A stretch of DNA of 64,000 nucleotides from an uncultured Chitinophagaceae bacterium. GTDB lineage: Bacteria > Bacteroidota > Bacteroidia > Chitinophagales > Chitinophagaceae. This document shows positions 43,543-53,400 of this stretch, piece by piece. The notes below the pieces were generated by a model. That model was not told the origin of the DNA and made no database searches. It saw only the letters and a list, made by a program, of their open reading frames with translations. The position numbers were made by a program, and so were the translations under genes. The stretch lies in assembly GCA_936908745.1 (NCBI GenBank), contig CAKZFX010000015.1, positions 186,001-250,000 of the forward strand. The letters are read 5' to 3'. Position 1 is the first letter of the stretch, and the number at the start of each line of letters is the position of its first letter.

Positions 43543-44480
43543 GCTTCTACCGGGATGATACGTTGCGTTTTATTTTTCCGGATCTTATCGGGGATCGTGT
43601 GGAGTATTTCCTGCCGCAGCATATCCACCAATCGCTTTTTTACCTGGTTGCGGTGCACCACCAAACTCACTTCCCGCATGGGCGACGGTTTTTTGAAGTG
43701 ACGTATCAGTTGTGTTTGTTTCAGCGGCATATCCAGCGTGGCCAGTTCGGGAATGATCGTAATCCCATCATTCATTTCCACCATGCGGCGCAGGGTTTCT
43801 ATGCTGCCGGCTTCATAGTCAAAGTGGCTGTTTTCCTTACTTATTTTTTGCAACTCGCAGAGGTTTACGATCTGCGAACGGAAACAATGCCCTTCTTCCA
43901 GCATCCATAGTTTGCCGGGGTCAATGTCTTCGGGCAGCACATATGTTTTTTCGTACATCGCATTTTTCCTGGAAACATAGGCCATCAGTTCTTCGTAGAA
44001 GAGGATGTATTCTTTGACGCCTTTTTCATGCAGCGGCGTTACCAAAATACCGGCGTCAATTTTTCCTTCCCGCAAACGCCCGATGATCTGTTCCGTCATC
44101 ATCTCATGCACTGCCAACCGCACCGAAGGATATTTTTTAGCAAAGGATTGAACAAACAATGGCAGTAAGTAAGGCGCCAATGTGGGGATGATACCAATGC
44201 GCAGTTCACCTGTCAGCAATCCTTTTTTGGCCTGTATGCTTTCCAGCAGGTTATTTCGCCGGGCAATGATGGAACGGGCCTGTTCAATTATTTCAACGCC
44301 TATTTCCGTAGGGATCACCGGGTGTTTGCTGCGGTCAAATATTTTAACATCCAGTTCTTCTTCCAGCTTTTGTATCTGCATACTGAGCGTAGGCTGTGTT
44401 ACAAAGCATTGCTCCGCTGCCGTAGAAAAGTGCCGCCATGTATCGACGGCAATAATGTATTCAAGTTGTACAAGGGTCAT
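43536..44480 (-). CDS. oxyR: LysR-type peroxide sensor OxyR
   Basis: A 314-residue LysR-family regulator. The N-terminal helix-turn-helix covers about residues 17-37 (HFSTAAEQCFVTQPTLSMQI). The redox pair is Cys199 and Cys208 in LEEGHCFRSQIVNLCEL, the same numbers and spacing as E. coli OxyR. It is divergent from katG with a 104-bp intergenic region, so peroxide-responsive control of katG, and of itself, is likely. Confidence 0.93.
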   Translation of the reverse strand: MTLVQLEYIIAVDTWRHFSTAAEQCFVTQPTLSMQIQKLEEELDVKIFDRSKHPVIPTEIGVEIIEQARSIIARRNNLLESIQAKKGLLTGELRIGIIPTLAPYLLPLFVQSFAKKYPSVRLAVHEMMTEQIIGRLREGKIDAGILVTPLHEKGVKEYILFYEELMAYVSRKNAMYEKTYVLPEDIDPGKLWMLEEGHCFRSQIVNLCELQKISKENSHFDYEAGSIETLRRMVEMNDGITIIPELATLDMPLKQTQLIRHFKKPSPMREVSLVVHRNQVKKRLVDMLRQEILHTIPDKIRKNKTQRIIPVEAY

Positions 44481-44584
44481 AGATTTTGTCTATAAGATCA
44501 TAAAGTTAATCAATCTCAATTATAAATAATTTGTCACAACTTTGTCAACAGACAACCGCATCCTTTCACCCTAAATTTTTACAC

Positions 44585-46861
44585 ATGGATAATACATCGA
44601 ATGACATCAGTAAGTGCCCTTTTCACAATGGGCAAATGAAGAATAACCTGGCAGGTGGTGGTACCCGCAACCGTGATTGGTGGCCCAACCAACTGAAGCT
44701 GAATATGCTTCGCCAGAACACAAAAGTTTCTAACCCGATGGATGCCGGTTTTGATTATGCGGCGGCATTCAAAAGTCTCGACCTCGAAGCGCTGAAGAAA
44801 GACCTGCATGCGTTGATGACCGATTCACAGGATTGGTGGCCGGCGGATTTTGGTCATTATGGTGGTTTGTTTATCCGTATGGCATGGCACAGCGCCGGTA
44901 CCTATCGTGTAGGTGATGGCCGTGGTGGTGCGGGACAAGGACAGCAACGTTTTGCACCGTTGAACAGCTGGCCTGATAACGTGAGTTTGGATAAAGCCCG
45001 TCGTTTGTTATGGCCGATCAAACAGAAGTATGGCAACAAAATTTCATGGGCTGATTTAATGATATTGACCGGTAACGTGGCATTGGAGTCAATGGGTTTT
45101 AAAACCTTTGGTTTTGCCGGTGGCCGTGCCGATGTGTGGGAAGCCGATGATAATACCTATTATGGCGCAGAAACCACCTGGTTGGGTGGCGATATCCGTT
45201 ATGCGCATGGCTCTGAAGGCGTGGATAAAGCCGGTGGTGTTGTATCGTCTGATGATAATGCAGATGGTGATATACATTCCCGCAATTTGGAAAAACCATT
45301 GGCCGCCGTGCAGATGGGTTTAATTTATGTCAACCCTGAAGGACCGGATGGCAATCCTGACCCGATTGCTGCCGCAAAAGATATCCGTGATACGTTTGGC
45401 CGCATGGCGATGAATGATGAGGAAACAGTGGCATTGATTGCCGGGGGACATACATTTGGTAAAACACATGGCGCTGCACCTGCCACGCATGTGGGTAAAG
45501 AACCGGAAGCAGCCGGTATCGAAGCACAAGGTTTTGGCTGGAACAGCAGCTATGGCAGTGGCAAAGGTGCCGACACCATCACCAGCGGACTGGAAGTAAC
45601 CTGGACAAAGACACCAACGCAATGGAGCAATAATTTTTTTGAAAACCTGTTTGCATTTGAGTGGGAGCTGACAAAAAGCCCTGCCGGTGCACACCAATGG
45701 AAGGCAAAGAATGCAGAAGCGATCATTCCTGATGCGTATGATGCCAATAAAAAGCATTTGCCTACGATGCTGACAACGGATCTTTCCTTACGTTTTGATC
45801 CGGCTTACGAAAAGATTTCCCGTCGTTTCTTAGAAAATCCTGACCAGTTTGCCGATGCATTTGCAAGAGCCTGGTTTAAACTGACGCACCGTGATATGGG
45901 ACCCCGTGCCCGTTATTTAGGTGCTGATGTACCTGCGGAAGTATTGGTTTGGCAAGATCCCATTCCTGCGGTGGACCATACATTAGTAAACGATACTGAT
46001 ATTGCTGCGCTGAAAGCTAAAGTGCTGGAAACAGGTTTGACTGTTTCGCAACTGGTATCAACAGCGTGGGCCTCTGCTGCTACTTTCCGTGGCAGTGATA
46101 TGCGTGGTGGTGCGAATGGCGCAAGGATCCGTTTGGCCCCGCAGCGTTACTGGCAGGCTAACAACCCGGCACAATTGGATAAAGTGCTGACCGCATTGGA
46201 AGGCGTTCAAAAACAGTTTAACGACGCACAGAAAGACGGTAAGAAAGTTTCATTGGCCGACCTGATCGTATTAGGCGGTGTGGCAGCGGTGGAAAAAGCA
46301 GCGAAGGACGCAGGCCATAGTATTACAGTTCCATTTACAGCCGGCCGTATGGATGCAACACAGGAGCAAACAGATGTGGAATCTTTTGCTTTCCTTGAAC
46401 CAATCGCTGATGGTTTTCGTAATTACCGTAAGTCAAAAGCATTTATCCGTACGGAAGAGTTTTTGATAGATAAAGCACAGTTGCTGAATTTATCTGCACC
46501 TGAACTGACCGTATTAGTTGGCGGTCTGCGTGCATTGAATGCGAATTATGACGGTTCAGCACATGGTGTTTTCACTAAACGTCCCGGCCAGCTGACCAAC
46601 GACTTTTTTGTAAACCTGCTGGATATGAGCACAGCATGGAAAGCGGCCAGCGATGACAGGGAATTGTACCAGGGCAGCGACCGTAAAACCGGTGAAGCCA
46701 AATGGACAGCTACCCGTGCAGATTTAGTGTTTGGTTCCAACGCGGAGTTGCGTTCAATTGCTGAAGTATATGCGAGCGCCGATGCGGGAGAAAAGTTTGT
46801 AAAAGATTTTGTAGCGGCGTGGACCAAAGTAATGAACCTTGACCGTTTTGATTTGGCCTGA
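44585..46861 (+). CDS. katG: Catalase-peroxidase KatG
   Basis: A 758-residue bifunctional haem catalase/peroxidase, made of two peroxidase-like halves of which only the N-terminal one binds haem. Distal Arg98, Trp101 and His102 are in FIRMAWHSAGTYR, the adduct Tyr is in MGLIYVNPEGP, the adduct Met is in DTFGRMAMNDEE, and the proximal His is in LIAGGHTFGKTH. It detoxifies H2O2 in the cytoplasm. ATG 44585 (MDNTSNDISKCPFHNG) matches the usual KatG N-terminus, so the upstream in-frame extension from 44531 is rejected. It is the target of the divergent oxyR. Confidence 0.97.
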   Translation: MDNTSNDISKCPFHNGQMKNNLAGGGTRNRDWWPNQLKLNMLRQNTKVSNPMDAGFDYAAAFKSLDLEALKKDLHALMTDSQDWWPADFGHYGGLFIRMAWHSAGTYRVGDGRGGAGQGQQRFAPLNSWPDNVSLDKARRLLWPIKQKYGNKISWADLMILTGNVALESMGFKTFGFAGGRADVWEADDNTYYGAETTWLGGDIRYAHGSEGVDKAGGVVSSDDNADGDIHSRNLEKPLAAVQMGLIYVNPEGPDGNPDPIAAAKDIRDTFGRMAMNDEETVALIAGGHTFGKTHGAAPATHVGKEPEAAGIEAQGFGWNSSYGSGKGADTITSGLEVTWTKTPTQWSNNFFENLFAFEWELTKSPAGAHQWKAKNAEAIIPDAYDANKKHLPTMLTTDLSLRFDPAYEKISRRFLENPDQFADAFARAWFKLTHRDMGPRARYLGADVPAEVLVWQDPIPAVDHTLVNDTDIAALKAKVLETGLTVSQLVSTAWASAATFRGSDMRGGANGARIRLAPQRYWQANNPAQLDKVLTALEGVQKQFNDAQKDGKKVSLADLIVLGGVAAVEKAAKDAGHSITVPFTAGRMDATQEQTDVESFAFLEPIADGFRNYRKSKAFIRTEEFLIDKAQLLNLSAPELTVLVGGLRALNANYDGSAHGVFTKRPGQLTNDFFVNLLDMSTAWKAASDDRELYQGSDRKTGEAKWTATRADLVFGSNAELRSIAEVYASADAGEKFVKDFVAAWTKVMNLDRFDLA

Positions 46862-46930
46862 TATTCGTAATTTAAATTTTGAGCCCGTTTTTGTTAATCA
46901 CCATACTCCCTTTTTTTCATGGCAAGTAGT

Positions 46931-46957
46931 AAAGCCCCGGTTTCGGGGCTTTATTTA
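46931..46957 (+). terminator. katG terminator
   Basis: AAAGCCCC (46931-46938) pairs with GGGGCTTT (46945-46952), with a T-rich tail on the plus strand. The tail overlaps the stop codon of the convergent LD-carboxypeptidase gene. Confidence 0.8.
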
Positions 46958-47863
46958 TTCTTCGAGGGTTATTTTGTTTTTGGCGACTTTGAGTTTGTAG
47001 CCGACACCGATTTTGAGCGCATAGTTGCGGTCGGTATGGCTGACAGGGAAGTCGAAGCAAACAGGATAGTCGTAGTCTTTTATTATTTCTTTTATCGCTT
47101 CATACACTGTTTTGCCAAAAGGCCGTTCGGTGTCTTTCATATCGGAAAAGCCACCGATGATCAAACCGGCAAGTTTGGACAGTTTGCCGCTTCTTTTTAG
47201 CTGGTAAAACATCCGGTCGATATTGTATGTGTATTCGCCCACATCTTCGATAAACAGGATCTTGCCTTTTGTTTTGATATCCGATCCGGTTCCTACCAAA
47301 TGCGCCAGTAAGGCCAAATTGCCGCCAACGAGTTCGCCGATGGCTTCGCCTTTCCGGTTGAATTCATGTGCGGCACAGCTGTATTTTATTTTTTTGCCTT
47401 CGAGTGCGTTTTTCAGCGAGCCGACAAATTCATTTTTATAGCCTTCATCATTAAAAGCGCCGGCCATGGGTGCATGCAGCGATGAAATGTTGTAGTTGGA
47501 ATATAGATGGCTGTGCAAAACGGTAATGTCGCTATACCCAATGATCCACTTGGGATGTTTCTTAAATTTTTTGAAGTCTATTTGATCAATGATACGTCCC
47601 ATGCCATAGCCGCCCCGGCCGCATAAAACGGCTTTTATTGCATCATCGTCCATCATTTGCTGGAAGTCGTTGAGACGTTCTTCATCCGTACCGGAAAAGT
47701 AGGTTTGGGAATCGCCGCCAACTGTTTTGCCCAGTTTTACCTGGTAGCCCCATGTCTGTAATGTGTCCACACAAGTTTTTACTTTTTCAACGGTCATAAA
47801 CCCGGCGGGGCAAACGATCCCGATGGTATCTCCTTTTTGTAAGTAAGGCGGGGTTTTAATCAT
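46955..47863 (-). CDS. LD-carboxypeptidase (peptidase S66)
   Basis: A 302-residue cytoplasmic serine peptidase of the LdcA/MccF family. N-terminal GDTIGIVCPAGFMTVEKV, CGRGGYGMGRIIDQID, the nucleophile Ser111 in IIGYSDITVLH, and the Glu and His of the triad in FIEDVGEYTYNIDRM and FPVSHTDRNYAL are present. LdcA removes the terminal D-Ala from murein tetrapeptides during peptidoglycan recycling; the MccF branch cleaves microcin-type peptides instead. No cargo context separates the two. Confidence 0.9.
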   Translation of the reverse strand: MIKTPPYLQKGDTIGIVCPAGFMTVEKVKTCVDTLQTWGYQVKLGKTVGGDSQTYFSGTDEERLNDFQQMMDDDAIKAVLCGRGGYGMGRIIDQIDFKKFKKHPKWIIGYSDITVLHSHLYSNYNISSLHAPMAGAFNDEGYKNEFVGSLKNALEGKKIKYSCAAHEFNRKGEAIGELVGGNLALLAHLVGTGSDIKTKGKILFIEDVGEYTYNIDRMFYQLKRSGKLSKLAGLIIGGFSDMKDTERPFGKTVYEAIKEIIKDYDYPVCFDFPVSHTDRNYALKIGVGYKLKVAKNKITLEE

Positions 47864-47886
47864 AAGCGTAAAGTTATTTGAAAATA

Positions 47887-47966
47887 GGCCACAGAGAACC
47901 GCAGAGATAAACGAGAACCACAGAAAAAGACTGTGACGCTCTGTTCCTCAGTGGCTCTCTGTGGCC
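47887..47966. repeat. CCACAGAG-type dispersed repeat, copy 2
   Basis: GGCCACAGAGA (47887-47897) is perfectly inverted as TCTCTGTGGCC (47956-47966) around further CCACAG and CTCTGT words. It ends ten bases before the metG -7 box. Confidence 0.65.
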
Positions 47967-47975
47967 CAAAACCGG

Positions 47976-47983
47976 TATTTTTG
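47976..47983 (+). promoter_or_regulatory. -7 box for metG
   Basis: TATTTTTG, an exact consensus match 101 bp before the ATG at 48085. Confidence 0.45.
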
Positions 47984-47989
47984 CAGACT

Positions 47990-48084
47990 AATTGAGCAAT
48001 GTTCCTGCTGATTAGCGAACAGGAAGTACAAGAGTGCGACGCAACAAAGCTGATAGTAGCACTGAAGCTGGTAAAATAAAATTT
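47990..48084 (+). promoter_or_regulatory. metG leader, possible structured RNA
   Basis: A leader of about 95 nt that contains the hairpin TTCCTG...CAGGAA (around 48002-48025) and then GTGCGACGCAACAAAGCTG with a later GCACTGAAGCTGG, which repeats the AAGCTG and GCAC words. It has no features of known SAM riboswitches. A regulatory function is a guess. Confidence 0.3.
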
Positions 48085-50217
48085 ATGACGAATCCCAAAC
48101 GATATTTAGTTACTTCTGCCCTGCCCTATGCCAATGGTTTGAAACACGTTGGTCACCTGGCGGGCGCCTATATTCCTGCTGATATTTATGTGCGTTACCT
48201 GCGGGCGCAGAAAAGAGATGTGGTGTTTGTTTGCGGCAGCGATGAACATGGCACAGCTATTCCTATCCAGGCGGCAAAAGAAGGCACTACACCGAGAGCG
48301 ATTATTGATAAGTACCACGAAGCCATGAAACAGGATTTTGAAGACCTGGGTATGAGCTTTGATATTTATCACCGTACTTCCGAACCCTTGCATCATGAAA
48401 CAGCGCAGGCCTTTTTTACCAAGCTGAATGATGCGGGCGAGCTGGAAGTAAAAGAAAGCGAACAGTATTACGATGAGGAAGCCAAAACCTTTTTGGCCGA
48501 CCGTTATATCAAAGGCACCTGCCCTAATTGCGGCAGCGACCGTGCTTTTGGCGATCAATGCGAAAATTGTGGCCGCACATTGAGCCCTGACGAGTTGATC
48601 AACCCGATCAGCACATTAAGCGGGCAAACGCCGGTGAAGAAAAAAACAAGTCATTGGTATCTGCCATTGGGCAAACACGAAGCCTTTTTGCGGGAATGGA
48701 TTTTAAACCAACATAAAGATGACTGGCGTTCAACAGTAGTTGGCCAGTGCAAAAGCTGGATAGAGGGCGGCCTGCAATCAAGAGCCGTGACCAGGGATTT
48801 GGATTGGGGTATCAAAGTCCCCGTAGAAGGCGCCGAAGGAAAAGTGTTGTATGTATGGTTTGATGCACCGATCGGTTATATCAGCGCCACCAGGCAATGG
48901 GCATTGAATACAGGTAAGGATTGGAAACCTTACTGGCAGGATAAAGAAACCAAGCTGGTCCATTTTATCGGGAAAGACAATATTGTTTTTCATTGTATCA
49001 TTTTCCCCGTGATGCTGAAACTGCATGGCGATATTTTACCGGATAATGTTCCGGCAAATGAGTTCCTGAACCTTGAAGGTGATAAAATGAGCACCAGCCG
49101 CAACTGGAAGCTGGAGATGAGAGATTATATCAATGATTTTGTAAAGAAAGAAAACGGCGGTGGCCAGTGCGTGGATATGCTGCGTTATTACCTGACCCAG
49201 ATTGCGCCGGAAACAAAAGACAGCGAGTTTACATGGAAAGGTTTCCAGGATGCAGTAAACAGTGAGCTGGTTTCGATCTTTGGCAATTTTATCAACCGTA
49301 CATGGGTGCTGATGCATAAGTTATGTGGCGGCAAAGTGCCGAAGCTGCATGAAGATGTACTGGATGAAACCGACAGAACACTGATTGCTGAAATCGAAGG
49401 TTCAAAAGCGAAAATTGAAAGCTTACTGGAAGGCTATAAGTTCAGGGAAGCGTTGTATGAAGTGATTGATCTGTCGAGAAAAGGCAACCAGTACATGCAG
49501 AAGAAAGAGCCATGGATAAAAGCCAAGTCTTTAGCCGAAAGTCAAGAGTCGGGAATGGCTCAAAAAGATATTGACAATTGCCTGCATCTCTGTTTGCAGT
49601 TGACAGCGAACCTTGCTATTTATATCGCTCCGTTTTTGCCGAATACGGCTAAGTCAATGCTGCACATGATGAAAGTAGTGGATAAGATGCTGGATTGGGA
49701 GAATGCAGGTAAAATAAAATTATTGAGTGTTGGTTACAGCCTGCGTGAACCACAGTTATTATTCAGAAAGATTGAAGACACGGAGATTGCTGAACAGATT
49801 GAAAAATTAAAAAGCGGAACGCTGAAAGCGAAAATGGAAAATACACAACCTGCTGATACAAACGCAGCTACGCCGGCAGTTACTGTAAAAGCGGAAATAC
49901 AGTTTGATGATTTCGCCAAAATAGACCTGAAAGTAGGTACCATTGTAACGGCCGAGAAAGTAGAGAAAGCGGACAAACTTTTAAAGTTATCTGTTGATTT
50001 GGGTTTTGAAACAAGAACCATCGTTTCCGGTATTGCCATGCATTTTAAGCCGGAAGAGATCGTGGGCAAACAGGTGACAGTTGTGACCAATTTGGCCCCA
50101 CGCAAGATGAGAGGCATTGAAAGCAACGGTATGATCTTAATGGCCGAGGATAAAGCAGGCAAGTTGCATTTTATTAATCCTGAACAGGCGATTGACAGCG
50201 GGTCGGGAGTAAGCTAA
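48085..50217 (+). CDS. metG: Methionyl-tRNA synthetase
   Basis: A 710-residue class I aminoacyl-tRNA synthetase that charges tRNA-Met. The HIGH-type motif is in ALPYANGLKHVGHLAGAY; the zinc knuckles are CPNCGSD and CENCGRT; the KMSKS loop is the variant KMSTS in GDKMSTSRNW. The C-terminal 110 residues are the tRNA-binding/dimerisation domain (FDDFAKIDLKVGTIVTAEKV). ATG 48085 starts the standard N-terminus. A heptamer array is inserted in frame near residues 481-491 (KSLAESQESGMA), in the helical anticodon-binding domain. Confidence 0.97.
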   Translation: MTNPKRYLVTSALPYANGLKHVGHLAGAYIPADIYVRYLRAQKRDVVFVCGSDEHGTAIPIQAAKEGTTPRAIIDKYHEAMKQDFEDLGMSFDIYHRTSEPLHHETAQAFFTKLNDAGELEVKESEQYYDEEAKTFLADRYIKGTCPNCGSDRAFGDQCENCGRTLSPDELINPISTLSGQTPVKKKTSHWYLPLGKHEAFLREWILNQHKDDWRSTVVGQCKSWIEGGLQSRAVTRDLDWGIKVPVEGAEGKVLYVWFDAPIGYISATRQWALNTGKDWKPYWQDKETKLVHFIGKDNIVFHCIIFPVMLKLHGDILPDNVPANEFLNLEGDKMSTSRNWKLEMRDYINDFVKKENGGGQCVDMLRYYLTQIAPETKDSEFTWKGFQDAVNSELVSIFGNFINRTWVLMHKLCGGKVPKLHEDVLDETDRTLIAEIEGSKAKIESLLEGYKFREALYEVIDLSRKGNQYMQKKEPWIKAKSLAESQESGMAQKDIDNCLHLCLQLTANLAIYIAPFLPNTAKSMLHMMKVVDKMLDWENAGKIKLLSVGYSLREPQLLFRKIEDTEIAEQIEKLKSGTLKAKMENTQPADTNAATPAVTVKAEIQFDDFAKIDLKVGTIVTAEKVEKADKLLKLSVDLGFETRTIVSGIAMHFKPEEIVGKQVTVVTNLAPRKMRGIESNGMILMAEDKAGKLHFINPEQAIDSGSGVS
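49525..49559 (+). repeat. Heptamer array H7 inside metG, in frame
   Basis: Units AAGTCTT, TAGCCGA, AAGTCAA, GAGTCGG and a degenerate GAATGGC. The same word family as the intergenic arrays. Confidence 0.75.
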
Positions 50218-50234
50218 GGCCAGTTTTTAGCCTG

Positions 50235-50287
50235 GAGTCGAGAGTCAGGAGTCTGAAGTCAGTACATAGTCAATAGTCCATAGCAGG
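50235..50287 (+). repeat. Heptamer array H8 after metG
   Basis: GAGTCGA, GAGTCAG, GAGTCTG, AAGTCAG, then a 4-base slip and TAGTCAA, TAGTCCA, TAGCAGG. It starts 17 bp past the metG stop. Confidence 0.85.
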
Positions 50288-50310
50288 TTTCCTGTTATGG
50301 ACTATTTATT
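50272..50310 (+). terminator. Strong hairpin after metG, possible terminator
   Basis: A 16-bp stem (AATAGTCCATAGCAGG at 50272-50287 with 50291-50306, one G-U pair) around a TTT loop, followed by the T-rich TATTTAC. Its left arm is the end of heptamer array H8. Confidence 0.55.
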
Positions 50311-50392
50311 TACGGCAGGATTTTAGTATAGTATGGCCGGTTATGAGCAGCTTCCGGTTTTAACAAAAAAACTAACTATTGTAAACACCGTG

Positions 50393-50420
50393 GACTATTG
50401 ACTGTTGACCGTAGACCACT
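50393..50420 (-). repeat. Heptamer array H9 before the AsmA-like gene
   Basis: GACTATT, GACTGTT, GACCGTA, GACCACT: four exact 7-bp steps, inverted relative to H8. It overlaps the furthest in-frame TTG start (50405) of the following gene. Confidence 0.75.
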
Positions 50421-50458
50421 CAATTTCAGTAAATTCACATTTAAATCACTCGTTCTCC

Positions 50459-53400
50459 TTGACGGCCATCCGCATACGAAAAAAAGCCTTGAAGATAGTT
50501 GGGATTGTTGTCGGCTGCCTGCTCGTGCTGCTGACAGCTTTTCATTTCTGGCTGGTCCATCATGCCGAAGAAGTGATACAGGATTTTGTGGAGTCACGCA
50601 CCAAGGGAAAATTAAAGTTAGAAGTAAAGAATTTTAAGTTCAATTGGTTCAGTAAAAAGATGGCGCTGGAAGATGCCGTTTTTTATACACCTGATTCACT
50701 GAATGTTCCCACCGCCTACCGGCTTGAAGTCAAAAAGATAAAGCTCACTGTCCGTTCTATCTTTTCAATGATTTTCGATAACAGGATCGGCATCAGTAAG
50801 TTTTCTGTCGAAGACCCGGATATTACCGTAACGCTGGTGAAGCCCGGCCCGGATAAAGAGAAGGATGAGAATTCTTCTATCCCCCAGGAGATGGGACGCT
50901 TTTATAATTCTATACAGGATGCGATCTCGGAACTGGAAGTAAAGAAGTTTGAAATTCTCAACGGGCGGTTTACATTGGTCAACAAGATCAATCCTTCGCA
51001 GTTGCCGGTCAGCATCGGCAAGATTGATTTTCATATTGACAATTTCAGCGTGGATGATAAAAAGTTAACCGGTAAGGAAAAGATCTTTTTCAGCGACAAT
51101 GTTGTTTTAAAGTCAAGGGACCAGCAAATATTATTTCCGGATGGCCGGCACCAGCTGAGCTATCGTAAGTTCCGTATCAACCTGGAACAAAAGATAGTGG
51201 AGTTTGACAGTTGCACCGTTGCTGCTTTGAAAACCGACAGTTCGGCCACCGAGTTCAGCATTTTCTTCGACGAGCTGAAAATGACGAATATAGATTTTGA
51301 TACTTTGTACCGTGCCGAAGTGATCAAAGCGGATTCAGTGTATGCCACCAATCCACAGTTTAAGCTGAATATTGATCTTGACCAGAAGAAAAAGAAAAAA
51401 CAAACGCAGGATCTTGAAACAATTATCCGTCACCTGACCGGCCAGCTGGCATTGAATTTTGTGATTGTAAATAACGCTTCGTTTGACATCAATACGATCC
51501 GTAATAATAACCCAAGCTCCTTTAGATCGGCCGGGAATAATTTTGAAATGCAGGGGCTTACTATCAACGATGACGCTAAGCGGCCATTGCGGGTAAAGAA
51601 GTTCAGCATGGCCATCCGTAATTATGAGAATTTTTTACGGGACAGTTTATATGCATTGCAGTTTGACAGTGTGCATTTCAATGATGACAGGATTTATCTC
51701 AACAATTTTTCGTTTCAGCAACTGACTGGAAATAAGACGACGAATAGTTTTACGATCCCACGTTTCCTGTTGACAGGTCTTTCGTGGAATGATTTGATTT
51801 TTGAACAACGTCTTACGGCACGACAAGCCATCTTGCTGAACCCGACGATTAATTATACCGAGCCGGCGGAAAGGCAACGGCGCAATAAGAATAAAAGCAT
51901 TTTTGAAACACTGGCTGATATGAACCAGGTGATCCGGCTGGATGACCTGAATATTGTAGACGGTAAGATCAATATCAAGCTAAACGGTGGTACAGAAATG
52001 AAACTCGACAATGCAACGCTGTCGGTAGAAAGCCGTTCGTTATTAGGTTCTGATAAGTTGTCAGGCATACGCCGTTCGGTCAACAACCTGAATTTTTCCA
52101 AAGGTGTTTTTCATATCAATGATTATGCGATTGAGTTAAATGGCGTGGATTATAGCGGCGACAAGAGTAAGTTTCGTGCGGCCAGTGTGAATGTTGTCAA
52201 CGATTCAAGACAGATTGCGGCGAGGGCAGAAACGGTGAGTATGAATGAAATCCTGATCAATGAAAATACAGGTGATGTAAGCGTAGATGGCATGCAATGG
52301 GAAAAAGCCTCGATCAATGTGGCGGCTTTGTTCACCAAGCGGCCGGTGAAAGGCGCTTCGTTTATCAATCTTACCGACATACATGGAAAGAACACGCATG
52401 TACAGTTGCCGGTTGGCGGCAAACAGGTGACTGCATTTGTAAACGATCTGTCAGCTACTGCTTTCCTGATGAAGCCGGGCGAAAACCCGATCATTTCTGA
52501 ATTGTCGCTGACCGGAAAAGATCTTTCGGTAACAGGCAAAGAAGAAAGTTTATCTATCGCTGATTTCTCTATTACCGATCAGCAAAAAGCCTTGTTTAAA
52601 CAATTGCGTTACAAAGCCGGTTCTGGTGGCAACAGCAGCGATATCAGCATCCCCTCCCTTTCTTTTGTTCCTTATATACAGGAGCTGATCAGTTCGCATG
52701 TAAAGGTGAACGAGCTGGTTATTTCACAACCGGAGATACGTATCAGCAATGCGAATAATAAAACATCGGTCAGCAAAAATTTTGGCTTACCGCATGGCGC
52801 TATTAATAAGTTAGTATTAGAACAACCACTTATTCATTTTTCGCAACAGTACGATAGCAGCAAAGTGGAATTGATCTGGGATGGCCATTTAAGTAAAACC
52901 AATTCTGTGGTGTTGCTGGATGTGAACACCAGTGATGCGTCATTTTCTGCCAAAGAATTATATGCATCGGTCAGCAATTTTATTCTGAACAAAACACCGG
53001 GCCGCACTTTTGACGCAGGGAAAGGAGAAATAACAGCGTTGTTACAGGATATCAGTTTCACAAAAAATCCTGATTCAACCACCAATTGGAAAGCCAGGTT
53101 GGTTTCGCTGGACGGAAAGAATTTTATTCTGGACAGTTTAGGCAGCAATTACGGCAGCCTTGCGATTAAAACGGCGCAATTAAAAGACCTTTCTTTGAGT
53201 TCCTCCGCGGTTGCCAATATCCGCAAACTGGTGAACGAGAACCAGCGTTTTAAAATTGAAAAAATCACCGGCGGATATACTGATAAAAATAACCAGTTCC
53301 GTTGGGACAATGTGGCATACGACCGCAGCAGCAAAGTATTTTCTGCTGATTCATTTTCTTTCAAACCCTCCCTGTCAAAAGAAGCGTTTGCGGCCAGCCG

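Noticed and set aside
44531..44584. Longer katG reading frame starting at 44531
   Set aside because: The extension covers the oxyR-katG regulatory gap. The normal KatG N-terminus starts at ATG 44585.
47990..48084. SAM-type riboswitch before metG
   Set aside because: None of the recognisable core sequences of SAM-I, SAM-II or related classes can be found.
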